Positions 1-7,579 of a DNA stretch of 64,000 nucleotides are shown here, in pieces; the first letter of the stretch is position 1, and each line of letters begins with the position of its first letter. The notes beneath the pieces are model-generated. The model was not told the DNA's origin and ran no database searches. It saw only the letters and a list, made by a program, of their open reading frames with translations. Where the stretch lies: contig NZ_JBJGED010000003.1 in the NCBI RefSeq assembly GCF_045062745.1, positions 310,001 to 374,000 on the forward strand, given 5' to 3'. The stretch comes from Paenibacillus_AA sp045062745. Lineage in GTDB: Bacteria > Bacillota > Bacilli > Paenibacillales > NBRC-103111. A program made the translations under genes and the position numbers.

Positions 1-1678
1 GGGTATCATTTATGTGTTTTCCTTTTTCTTTATTCTTTATTCGATGAGCTCTTTTCTGCAGTCGCGGAAAAAAGAGTTCGGCTTGCTCATGATGCACGGC
101 ATGTCGATGCGGCAAATTCGATCGATGGTGTTCCTGGAAAACATGATCATCGGCTTTTTCGCTACATTGGGCGGGATCACGCTGGGGTTGGTGTTCGCCA
201 AAGCCATTTTGCTGCTCGCCCAAAACGTACTGATCATCGAAAATGAGCTGAACTTTTATATCCCGGTCGGTGCGGTCGGGTTAACCTTCGGTTCGTTTAT
301 CGTGTTGTTTTTCGTCATTTCCCTATTTGTCTCTTACGTGCTGCGCAGCCGCAAGCTGATCGAGCTGCTCAAAGGGGACAAGAAGTCCAAAGGCGAACCG
401 AAAGCGAATTTGCTTTTAACGGTGTTAGGGATTTTGTTGCTGGGGACCGGGTATACGATTGCCTTCTTCGTAAAGGGAGTGATCGTCGTAGTGGCTCTGC
501 TGCCGGTGGTTGTGCTGGTGATTCTCGGCACTTACCTGTTTTTTACGCAGATCAGCGTGTTTGCGGTACGCCGGTTGAAGAATAAGGAGACGTGGTTCTG
601 GCGGAAGACCAATATGATTTTGTTCTCCGACCTCTCCTACCGGATGAAGGACAATGCGCGGACCTTTTTTCTGGTGGCCGTTATTTCTACCGTAGCGTTC
701 AGCGCGATCGGGACCTTGTTCGGGCTGCAGACGTTTCTGACGGCCGGCATCAAGACGGGGAACCCGAATACGTTCACTTATTATGGGGATGCCCAGGAAC
801 AGCAGACCGTGGCCGCGATTAATCGGACTTTGCAGGAAGAGGGGGTCCAGGCTGACCAAGCGCACATGTTTCTCCGCTATTATAAGATGGGCGGCGAGCG
901 GGTGCAGATCTCCAAGGAATCCGACTATAACCGCTTTGCAGCACTAATCGGCAAAGCACCGGTTGACGTACCAGACGGGCAAGTGTTTGCCGTGAGGGCC
1001 GATAGCTTTACGATAGGCAGGAACCCGGAGCGGATGGACGCAACCGTTGAACTCGCGACTGGTGTCGTGCTGCAGCCGGGAAAGATGTTCTCCTCGAATG
1101 CTTTGCCGTTCGCGGATTCCTATATCGTGTCGGACCGGGACTACGAGCTGCTTCCCGCTCCGGCGGAGGAGAGAAGCTTCTACGCGTGGCAAGCGACGGA
1201 TGGGAAGCAGCATGTCCTGGCGGCCGCGGAAAAGCTGGAGGCGCAGATGCTGCATGATGTGTTCTGCAGCGAATATAGGATTTATCAAATCAACAAGCAA
1301 TACGGCCCGGTTATGTTCGTCGGTTTGTTTATCGGCATTGTGTTTTTCGTCTCGGCGGGCAGCTTCTTGTATTTCCGGCTCTACATGGATGTGGACGGGG
1401 ACAAGCAGAAATTCAAGACGATCGCCCGAATGGGCCTAAGCGAAAAAGAATTGAAGCAGGTGTTGAATCGGCAGACGGCGATTTTGTTTTTCGCTCCGAT
1501 CGTCGTGGCACTTCTGCACGGGGCGGTGGCGCTAACCTCGCTATCCCATCTGTTCTTTTATGATCTGTTCAGGGAATCCGCGGTCGTGCTCGGCGTGTTC
1601 CTGGCGATTCAGATTGTGTATTTCTTCATCGTGCGGTTTTACTATACGAAGCAGATTAAAGCGGCAATTCGTATGTAG
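1..1678 (+). CDS. BceB-like ABC transporter permease, 5' truncated by window edge
   Basis: The frame is open to the left edge, so the true start lies outside; the GTG at 14 is internal. The visible ~557 residues have the FtsX-like layout of BceB permeases, which pump or remove peptide antibiotics together with a BceA-type ATPase and signal to a BceRS two-component system. Hydrophobic segments occur in the first ~245 residues. A soluble, presumably extracellular, domain spans about residues 245-430, and three terminal membrane segments follow (about 432-460, 495-515 and 525-550). BceB proteins are usually around 650 residues, so roughly 90 are missing. The early motif SRKKEFGLLMMHGMS is typical of the cytoplasmic loop after the first helix. 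The ATPase and sensor genes are expected upstream and are not visible. The family is clear; the exact antibiotic is unknown. Confidence 0.85.
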   Translation, partial: GIIYVFSFFFILYSMSSFLQSRKKEFGLLMMHGMSMRQIRSMVFLENMIIGFFATLGGITLGLVFAKAILLLAQNVLIIENELNFYIPVGAVGLTFGSFIVLFFVISLFVSYVLRSRKLIELLKGDKKSKGEPKANLLLTVLGILLLGTGYTIAFFVKGVIVVVALLPVVVLVILGTYLFFTQISVFAVRRLKNKETWFWRKTNMILFSDLSYRMKDNARTFFLVAVISTVAFSAIGTLFGLQTFLTAGIKTGNPNTFTYYGDAQEQQTVAAINRTLQEEGVQADQAHMFLRYYKMGGERVQISKESDYNRFAALIGKAPVDVPDGQVFAVRADSFTIGRNPERMDATVELATGVVLQPGKMFSSNALPFADSYIVSDRDYELLPAPAEERSFYAWQATDGKQHVLAAAEKLEAQMLHDVFCSEYRIYQINKQYGPVMFVGLFIGIVFFVSAGSFLYFRLYMDVDGDKQKFKTIARMGLSEKELKQVLNRQTAILFFAPIVVALLHGAVALTSLSHLFFYDLFRESAVVLGVFLAIQIVYFFIVRFYYTKQIKAAIRM

Positions 1679-1690
1679 ATTGCAGTCTTG

Positions 1691-1726
1691 GGCTCCGGGG
1701 CGAAAGTTGGCTCCGGAGCTTTTTTT
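1691..1726 (+). terminator. Rho-independent terminator of the BceB-like gene
   Basis: A GCTCCGG/CCGGAGC stem (1692-1698 with 1713-1719) is followed by seven T, 13 bases after the permease stop codon. Confidence 0.85.
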
Positions 1727-1953
1727 GCCCGCTGGGAGCGTGTAATCACTTGAACTCCCTCGGTACGATAGAAGGTGTGAGGGCTTAAGCTACCGGGAGA
1801 CGATTGTTCAACACCACCATCATGAAGCTGCCGCTGAGCGATCCCGGCGGTATCATTAAGCTAAAGGGCAGATTTGAGGAATGGATAATAAAGGAATGTG
1901 AGCAGTATTATCGAAGATTAATTGTTAAATTTATTAAACATGGAGGAAGTCAA

Positions 1954-2418
1954 ATGGCTACTATTGTGAAAAAATTTGTAGTAGGCATCCCTGTTACGAA
2001 ATCAGGGAATGCCGAAGAATACGAAAAGGCTATCGAATGGTATGTTAATGTGCTGGGATTTGAAGTTGTCTGGAAAATGGGAATTGCTTGTCTTAAACTC
2101 GAAAATGGACAAGAAATAGGACTTTTTGGAGAGGAGGACGATGAAAACAGTCTTTGGTATACAGGTGATATTAAAAGCAATCCGCATTACAGCATTCAAT
2201 TTATTACAGATAATATCGAGGAATTACGTTCTGATTTAATTAAAAGCGGTGTGGCCGTGGGTGAAATTATTCTTGATACAGGCGGAGGTGAACCAATAAT
2301 GATGTTCTATGATCCTTATGGGAATCGGTTCTGGGCTGTTGAAGACAAGAAAATAGATAGGGTAAAACAAGCGCGTGATCAAGCAATTGCACAGCTGTCT
2401 GTTGATACGTTATCATAA
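1954..2418 (+). CDS. VOC (glyoxalase/bleomycin-resistance) family protein
   Basis: A protein of 154 residues with the vicinal-oxygen-chelate pattern: an N-terminal beta-alpha-beta unit with YVNVLGFEVVW (about residues 29-39) and a C-terminal unit ending in MMFYDPYGNRFWAVE, the usual closing strand of the fold. Such proteins are metal-dependent lyases, dioxygenases or drug-binding proteins; nothing here picks one. I start at ATG 1954 because GGAGG (1942-1946) lies 7 bases upstream. The frame is open back to 1804, but the extra 50 residues have no VOC homology and no ribosome site. The gene is visibly AT-richer than its neighbours, which suggests transfer from a lower-GC Firmicute. It stands alone between two terminators. 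Confidence 0.85.
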   Translation: MATIVKKFVVGIPVTKSGNAEEYEKAIEWYVNVLGFEVVWKMGIACLKLENGQEIGLFGEEDDENSLWYTGDIKSNPHYSIQFITDNIEELRSDLIKSGVAVGEIILDTGGGEPIMMFYDPYGNRFWAVEDKKIDRVKQARDQAIAQLSVDTLS

Positions 2419-2494
2419 GGACATCTTCGCAAGTTGAACTACCCTGAAAATAACTGATAGCACGTATCCCGAAAAAAGACAATACGAAACTAGG

Positions 2495-2535
2495 CGCAGC
2501 TTGTACAGCTTTTAAAAAAGCTGCGTCTTCTTTGT
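2495..2535 (+). terminator. Terminator of the VOC gene
   Basis: A CGCAGCTT/AAGCTGCG stem (2495-2502 with 2518-2525) is followed by a T-rich tail, about 75 bases after the VOC stop codon. Confidence 0.75.
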
Positions 2536-2548
2536 TTAGTAGGGAGGA

Positions 2549-2650
2549 TCAGGAAGCTTCGGATGTGGCCAATGTTACGGTAAAGCCAAGGTTTTCGAGC
2601 TTTCGGACGGTCTGTCTAACGATAGCGTCTTGGTGTCGTTTCTGCAGCAT
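2549..2650 (-). pseudogene. Possible transposase C-terminal remnant
   Basis: On the minus strand about 33 codons read up to a stop at 2549-2551. They include RQTVRKLENLGFTVTL, which resembles the basic tail ending of some insertion-sequence transposases. No start, no ribosome site and no terminal repeats are visible, and upstream frames are interrupted. Apart from this and the flanking terminators, I see nothing in the 395-base gap 2419-2813. The assignment rests on one short motif and is weak. Confidence 0.25.
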
Positions 2651-2734
2651 TCTTTAATATGTCAAAACGATGTTAACCTTGCACTTGAGAAGCAGCAAAG
2701 TATAACCAAGAATGGCGTGGAAGGTTTACATGAT

Positions 2735-2785
2735 CAAAAAAGATAGGGCTGCGACCGTTGCCGAAGGCAATCTACTCGCAGCCCT
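2735..2785 (-). terminator. Terminator of the PadR-HAAS operon
   Basis: An AGGGCTGCG/CGCAGCCCT stem (2745-2753 with 2777-2785) is followed, read on the minus strand, by a T run (the A run at 2736-2743). It lies about 30 bases after the end of the HAAS gene. Confidence 0.85.
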
Positions 2786-2813
2786 TCCTTGCATGTGCAT
2801 GCAGCGGCGGGGC

Positions 2814-3368
2814 TTACCGGATTCTGGACTGCAGCATCATGCGGTAACGGTCAGACAGGGCAGCCAGATACCGCTTTAGATATTTCCAGCTGATGTAGGC
2901 GATCGCTCCGACGATTCCGGCGACGACAGCGGCAAAGAGCATGCTCCACTCAGTCGGGACCGTGTAGGTTGGGCCCAGGTTCATATTGATCCAAGGAACA
3001 CCAAACGTGCGCAATAACCCGGCCAACAGGATCAGGATGGCGCAAAAGCCGAAGCCGTATGCGATCGTACCCAAGATCGGTACGAGAATCACACTAAGCA
3101 GCCCCGCGGTACTATAAAAACCGATCATGGCTATGACTTCCGAGAAATTACTCGGTCTCTTCTGCAGGAGATACTCGCTTCGATAAGCTTTTGCCAGCTT
3201 CTTCGGGTCGCCTAGCTTCGCCAAGATCACCGCATCCGTCTGACCGTCCTGCAGTCCATGCACGATATGGCTTTCAATTTCCCGGATCGCATCAAGCCTT
3301 TCCTCCTCCGGCAAGATTCGTAAGTGTTCGTTTAACTTCTCCAAATAGACTTTTACCGTAGGGCTCAT
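2814..3368 (-). CDS. HAAS signalling domain membrane protein (DUF1700-like)
   Basis: A protein of 184 residues. Residues 1-65 form the helical HAAS/DUF1700 domain: YLEKLNEHLRILPEEE, then EIESHIVHGLQDG, then KLGDPKKLAKAYRSEYLL, a characteristic array. Two long hydrophobic stretches follow (about 78-120) and a third lies at about 138-160, so the domain is cytoplasmic and tethered to the membrane. In this family the gene is regularly paired with a PadR repressor, and the pair is thought to control envelope or stress functions. Here its ATG overlaps the PadR stop codon by four bases (ATGA), so the two are translationally coupled. The molecular role is unknown. Confidence 0.85.
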   Translation of the reverse strand: MSPTVKVYLEKLNEHLRILPEEERLDAIREIESHIVHGLQDGQTDAVILAKLGDPKKLAKAYRSEYLLQKRPSNFSEVIAMIGFYSTAGLLSVILVPILGTIAYGFGFCAILILLAGLLRTFGVPWINMNLGPTYTVPTEWSMLFAAVVAGIVGAIAYISWKYLKRYLAALSDRYRMMLQSRIR

Positions 3369-3706
3369 ATACGTTCCTCATCTCTGTATGCTTCAATTTG
3401 ATTAACGGCACCCGCGATGTGATTCCACTCCAGTGACATCGTCTGCAGCATATGCTTTCCGTGCGGGGTAAGGCTGTAATACTTGCGAGGCGGACCTGAC
3501 TCGGACTCTTGCCAGAACGAGTCGAGCACCTTTTCTTTGACCAGTCGTCGCAGGAGGGGATAGAGCGTGCCTTCCGTGATGGCAAGTGGCTCCCAACGGT
3601 TCAGCACCGTGACCAATTCGTATCCATAGGATGGCCTTCCGTCGATCAGTAATAAAATGCAATACTCCAATATGCCCCGTCTAACTTGAGAAGTCCATTC
3701 CGGCAT
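3365..3706 (-). CDS. PadR family transcriptional regulator
   Basis: A 113-residue winged-helix regulator. RRGILEYCILLLI, YGYELV, EGTLYPLLRRL and PPRKYYSLTPHGK are the standard PadR landmarks in order (about residues 8-85): the recognition helix comes before the beta-hairpin wing. I choose ATG at 3706 because GGGGAAGGA lies just upstream. The open frame reaches 3763 but the extra 19 residues have no ribosome site. PadR proteins repress their own operon and neighbours, often in response to phenolics or drugs, or with a HAAS partner as here. The operon (PadR, HAAS) ends at the terminator near 2745-2785. Confidence 0.92.
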   Translation of the reverse strand: MPEWTSQVRRGILEYCILLLIDGRPSYGYELVTVLNRWEPLAITEGTLYPLLRRLVKEKVLDSFWQESESGPPRKYYSLTPHGKHMLQTMSLEWNHIAGAVNQIEAYRDEERI

Positions 3707-3755
3707 CGATATTCCTTCCCCCATTCCGGGTACTATGTTACCACATAATACTGTG

Positions 3756-3786
3756 CGCCACAAGGTACCTTCTTGTGGCGTTTTTT
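3756..3786 (+). terminator. Plus-strand terminator with no gene before it
   Basis: A perfect 9-bp stem, CGCCACAAG/CTTGTGGCG (3756-3764 with 3772-3780), is followed by six T on the plus strand. The only gene to its left is PadR, on the other strand, so this is probably left over from a lost plus-strand gene or shields PadR's promoter region. Confidence 0.75.
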
Positions 3787-3849
3787 AAACGCTCTTAAAC
3801 CGAGGGACGAGCAGGATATTTTATGTATCTCTAAAAATGAGGGATATAG

Positions 3850-3943
3850 ATGAATAAATTTATTGTTAGGAGAGCGGATATTAACGACGTAGTTGGACTG
3901 TCTGATCTGTTCGTTGATTTTATTGGAAGAGATTCCGAGACGA
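3850..3943 (+). pseudogene. GNAT acetyltransferase N-terminal fragment, cut by intron remnant
   Basis: From ATG 3850 (GAGGG just upstream) about 31 codons read FIVRRADINDVVGLSDLF and on to VDFIGRDSE, the usual first strand and helix of GNAT N-acetyltransferases. The homology stops at about 3943, where the plus strand becomes the antisense of the group II intron protein. The frame then ends at 3999. The remaining ~110 residues of a GNAT protein are absent, so the gene is dead. Confidence 0.6.
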
Positions 3944-4122
3944 AGGTTTTCGCCTTCCAGCATTCGCTCCAACAGTTTGGTCTGATCTTCGCGAGATGAG
4001 TGGTCTACTTGTACCGAAGATGAGCTCGGCGCTCCGGCATACCCTCGCGGTTTCACCGCTTCTCTTTGCCGTGAGCCTTCGTATGAAGTTGGCTGCTGTC
4101 TACGCTCATCCTGCGAACGCAT
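3942..4122 (-). pseudogene. Group II intron-encoded protein (LtrA-like), N-terminal fragment
   Basis: From ATG 4122 about 60 residues are recognisable as the variable head of an intron reverse transcriptase, ending LLERMLEGENL, the point at which the family's first conserved RT block begins. AAAGGAG lies upstream at spacing ~11. After codon ~60 the frame runs into antisense GNAT sequence and then past 3780. All catalytic domains are lost. Confidence 0.65.
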
Positions 4123-4526
4123 AGGTTCATCTGCTCCTTTAGGTTCGGCCCTTCCGGTTTCCGGCGTCCCGTACTCCCATACTATGGACTCTGCTGACTC
4201 CTGGGGATTCAGCGCGGCGTTTCCACCGCGGTTACGATAGTACTTCGCGTATTCCGCAGGTCTCCCCAGATAAGTTCGTCATCTTTCCGCCCGCGCTCGC
4301 CCAAGTTTACGGTTACAGCCTTTGGCAGCTTTGGATTTTGTCATGTAGTGGTGACTCATCCAGCTCCAACCGCCTCAAATTGGATTCGTGTACCTCGAGC
4401 CGTGCTTTTGCCTCCAGCTTCCTTCGGATTCCGCCTCGCGGCGGACACCCTTGCTCTTGGCTATGGTAGGCGCTTGCCAGCCCCCATTCCGGACTTTCAC
4501 CGTATAGATGACGGCTGGGCGTACAC
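3942..4526 (-). mobile_element. Group II intron remnant (5' half), probably class C
   Basis: Read on the minus strand the element begins GTGTACGCCCAG at 4526, the group II intron 5' consensus. It continues with GGTGAAAGTCCG and other structured RNA segments, then the start of an intron-encoded protein at 4122. It ends abruptly near 3942 inside that protein. Reverse-transcriptase, maturase and endonuclease domains and RNA domains V-VI are all missing, so it cannot splice or move by itself. A strong hairpin lies five bases outside the 5' end, which is how class C introns choose their sites, behind terminators. Class assignment by eye is provisional. Confidence 0.75.
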
Positions 4527-4531
4527 AAATT

Positions 4532-4560
4532 GGAGGCGGCCTGAACATCAGGCCGCCTCC
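4532..4560 (-). terminator. Perfect 13-bp hairpin adjoining the intron 5' end
   Basis: Arms 4532-4544 and 4548-4560 are perfectly complementary with a 3-base loop. On the minus strand the stem is followed by AATTT and then immediately by the intron's GTGTACG, so the original T tail was probably split by insertion. No T run follows on the plus strand. I see no gene in 4561-4741, only the leader of the next gene. Confidence 0.6.
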
Positions 4561-4741
4561 ATTTATGGTGCGTTACGATTATTTGCACCCTTTTTCAGAC
4601 AATGAGCAAATCCAGTGGAGATTCTCATCTGATGACATGGTCATGAAGTAAGCAGAACAAACCAAATTGCAAATTGCCATAGAGTCGGTTCACTCCCTAA
4701 ACTGAAGGCGAACAGACAGAAACATTGAAGGGAGGAGCAAG

Positions 4742-5581
4742 ATGGAAGACACGGTTAAGGTTCTGGTGATCGGGGCCACTTTCGCAGGTATTGGATTGGC
4801 ACAGAAGTTAGGATCACAAGGATTACTAGTTGAGCGAACGATGCTAGTTGGACATGAATTTATCAATTGCTATCGTACAGGTCACAATTGGAACCGAACT
4901 CCGCAGTCAACATTAACCGAGCAACTGCGCAAACAATGGATGAACCGGAACTTGTTGAATGAGGCAGGTGGGGTGCACTTAGGAGGGTTGGCGCCTTCAG
5001 TTTACAAGCTACTGCTTGATTCTCAGCAGCCGATCCGATTCATGACCGAGGTTCTGGATGTGAGGCCGCGATCAGGAGCCGGCTATGAGGTGACTCTGTA
5101 TGATGCAACCGGAGTTCGCAATATGTGCGTCGACCAAATCATCGATACTACTTCGGAGTGTCGTTCGGCTGGAGGAAAGGTGCCACTCGGGGCTAAGTTC
5201 ATAGGGGCTGATCTGCATCGGGATACGGCAAACCTTGCAGAAGACTCGTTGGATTTCCTTATGGAGCAGGAGGAACTTCTAACTGCAGGTTTGTTTGCAT
5301 CGGAAGCTTATCTGCAATTTCCAGTTGATGCCTCGTCCACCTGGGACATGGCACGGGAACAGCTGCACCACTATTGGAAATCGAGACCTGAATCGCTCCG
5401 ACCTTGGACAATCGCTGCCATTGCGGACGTGTTTTCAGTCCGGACCGAGGCCCAGCACGTGAAGCTGGGGGAAGGGTGGTTATGGATGCCGTCATGTGGG
5501 TTTGATAATCCCCTTCACGCGATGGATGAGGGTTTTCAATACGGGGAAGAGGTGCAGCAGCATGAACTTTCATTATCGTGA
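4742..5581 (+). CDS. Short FAD/NAD(P)-binding oxidoreductase-like protein
   Basis: A 279-residue protein opening with VKVLVIGATFAGIGLAQKLG (about residues 5-24), a Rossmann dinucleotide fold. The canonical GxGxxG reads GATFAG here, with the middle glycine replaced by threonine. The rest lacks the complete FAD-oxidoreductase pattern and is shorter than most members, so it may be a divergent or catalytically weak subunit. GGGAGGAG sits just before ATG 4742. Its last 20 bases overlap the next gene, a full-length FAD enzyme, which suggests the two proteins work together or on one substrate. The substrate is unknown. Confidence 0.7.
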   Translation: MEDTVKVLVIGATFAGIGLAQKLGSQGLLVERTMLVGHEFINCYRTGHNWNRTPQSTLTEQLRKQWMNRNLLNEAGGVHLGGLAPSVYKLLLDSQQPIRFMTEVLDVRPRSGAGYEVTLYDATGVRNMCVDQIIDTTSECRSAGGKVPLGAKFIGADLHRDTANLAEDSLDFLMEQEELLTAGLFASEAYLQFPVDASSTWDMAREQLHHYWKSRPESLRPWTIAAIADVFSVRTEAQHVKLGEGWLWMPSCGFDNPLHAMDEGFQYGEEVQQHELSLS

Positions 5582-7466
5582 GCAAGGTTCCGTAGTGGTA
5601 AAGACAGCCGGAGATCCAATTGAATTTTCCGATCGGTTCGATGTCATTGTTGTCGGATTGGGGACGGCAGGAGCAATCTCCGCGATTACGGCCGCTAACA
5701 AAGGGCTCCGCGTGTTAGGATTGGAACGACTGAACTCGATGGGAGGAGCGGGAACAAACGGAGCGATCATTGGCTATTATTACGGCTCACCGGGCGGGTT
5801 GTTCGAATCGATCGATGAGGAGACCCGAGAGCTGGAGGCGATGGGCTACACGAAGTCCCGAGGGGTCAATGCAGAGGTCAAGAAGATTGCCCTCGAGCGC
5901 AGAGCCCTGGATACCGGAGCTACGGTTCAATATGAAAGCGCGGTTGTAGGGGTTTACATGGAAGGGATGGCCGTGAGAGGAGTACGGTGGATCGGGCCAG
6001 AAGGAATTCAGCAGGCAAGCTGCCGAATCTTGATCGATGCGACCGGTGAAGCTGAGGTTTGCTCCATAATGGGCGCTGAGATGTATGGAAGCGGCAGGCA
6101 GCTTGACGGGAAGATGCAGCCGTTCTCCCTACCGGTAATGGCCATTCGTGATCAATGGGTCCATAATATGTACAGCGACCATGGATATGTGGATCAAACC
6201 AACCAAGATGAGCTTACTCAAGCCATTCTCCGATCCGCCTGCATATTCACTCATTTGCCGGACCAATATAACGAATCCACGAAGTTCTTGAAGCTCGCAC
6301 CGCAGCTTGGGATTCGAGAAGGACGATTCATTCTCGGTGAAGAGCAGGTAACGTTTGCCGATGTTGTGGCCGATCGTCTATCTGCAGAACCGCTCTTCTA
6401 TGCCTATTCGAATGTGGACAATCATGCAAAAGACATCGCATTCGAGAGTGAACTACAGCAGGATTGGGCAGTTGCAGCCAGCTTGTGGGGTCTAACCCTA
6501 TCGGTCCCCCTTCCATTGGGTGCTCTTATTCCCAAAGGCTTCGACAATGTGCTGGTAGCGGGACGGTCCATTGCCATTGATCATGATCTGGCGGCTTGTG
6601 TGAGGATGAAGCGCGATATGCAGAAATGCGGGGAAGCTGCTGCTTTGATCGCCTATCTAGCGCTAGATCAAGGACTCTCAGTCAGGCATGTTCCCTATGA
6701 TCAACTGCGTCCCCTGCTTTTAGAAAACGGATGTTTGCGGCCTTCCAATCACGTAGGGATGAAGGATGGCCTATCTGTTGGGGAAGATGAAACCAATCAA
6801 AAAGTGATTTGGCTAACGAGTTTGGAACGTATTAAGGAAGAGCTGGCCGGCGATAAGCCAGGTATCGCCATTTGGTCCACTCGAAGACTAGGGGCGGCCA
6901 TCAATGGCACGCTTAAAGAATGGCTGAGCCAAACAACCGCCGATCAGCAAAATTTGCGCAAAAACACGGCCTTCGCACTGGCCTTGCAGGGGGATGAAGC
7001 AGCAATTCCGCATTTGAGGGATTGTGTGAGAACGCGAGATCCTTACGTTCCTAGAACTAGCCGAAAATACAATCAGGCGAGAGGCTACGCTGCCATCTAC
7101 CTGTTAGGCAAGCTTGGCGACGTGGAGATCGTTCCGGAGCTGCTGCAAATCATGCGGCAACGGGACCAGTTTATTAATCAATCTACAGACATTGAATTTA
7201 TTAATCACAACGATGAATACTTTTTCCAGTACTTCTCCTTTTCCTTGATGGCGCTCATTCGGATCGCTGAACGGCACCCGGGAATTCGAGGTCAGCTTCT
7301 TGAAACCGTTGTTCCCCTTGTAGAAGATCCCCATTTTTCCATACTCGTCACGATGAAGCCATCCAAGGATGTTAATTACGACATGGCCGATACCGTGCGA
7401 AATATTGTGCGTAAAAAAGCGGCCTCTTGGGAATCCAAGGTTGGAAATGCAGCATCCGCCCCGTAA
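5562..7466 (+). CDS. FAD-dependent oxidoreductase (FAD_oxidored type)
   Basis: A 634-residue protein. DVIVVGLGTAGAISAITAA (about residues 25-43) is the FAD-binding GxGxxG fold. It is followed by GLERLNSMGGAGTNGAI, typical of the PF12831-like family found near sugar transport loci, and VLVAGRSIAIDH (about 331-342) is the second FAD contact. Residues ~455-600 are helical and HEAT-like (YAAIYLLGKLGDVEIVPELL), a tail seen in some members. ATG 5562 lies inside the preceding gene; the open frame extends to 5496, but the extra 22 residues are antisense-free overlap without homology. No signal peptide is evident, so it is probably cytoplasmic. A solute importer follows 113 bases later, so it may oxidise an imported sugar derivative. 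Confidence 0.8.
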   Translation: MNFHYREQGSVVVKTAGDPIEFSDRFDVIVVGLGTAGAISAITAANKGLRVLGLERLNSMGGAGTNGAIIGYYYGSPGGLFESIDEETRELEAMGYTKSRGVNAEVKKIALERRALDTGATVQYESAVVGVYMEGMAVRGVRWIGPEGIQQASCRILIDATGEAEVCSIMGAEMYGSGRQLDGKMQPFSLPVMAIRDQWVHNMYSDHGYVDQTNQDELTQAILRSACIFTHLPDQYNESTKFLKLAPQLGIREGRFILGEEQVTFADVVADRLSAEPLFYAYSNVDNHAKDIAFESELQQDWAVAASLWGLTLSVPLPLGALIPKGFDNVLVAGRSIAIDHDLAACVRMKRDMQKCGEAAALIAYLALDQGLSVRHVPYDQLRPLLLENGCLRPSNHVGMKDGLSVGEDETNQKVIWLTSLERIKEELAGDKPGIAIWSTRRLGAAINGTLKEWLSQTTADQQNLRKNTAFALALQGDEAAIPHLRDCVRTRDPYVPRTSRKYNQARGYAAIYLLGKLGDVEIVPELLQIMRQRDQFINQSTDIEFINHNDEYFFQYFSFSLMALIRIAERHPGIRGQLLETVVPLVEDPHFSILVTMKPSKDVNYDMADTVRNIVRKKAASWESKVGNAASAP

Positions 7467-7579
7467 TGTCATCAAATGCAAAGCGACTTTAGGATTGCTA
7501 ATAGATTTTTAGCCATTCAGAGCTTACTCTGAAGAAAACTAAACGACCGAACCAATAGAAAAAAACGGAGGTCATCTCA

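Noticed and set aside
1741..1800. MerR-type spaced promoter before the VOC gene
   Set aside because: The TTGAAC...GAAGG text lacks a convincing dyad and no MerR gene is present.
1804..1953. N-terminal extension of the VOC protein
   Set aside because: No ribosome site at 1804 and no family homology; ATG 1954 has GGAGG at correct spacing.
4581..4646. About 20-codon minus-strand frame next to the intron hairpin
   Set aside because: Too short, no ribosome site and no recognisable motif.
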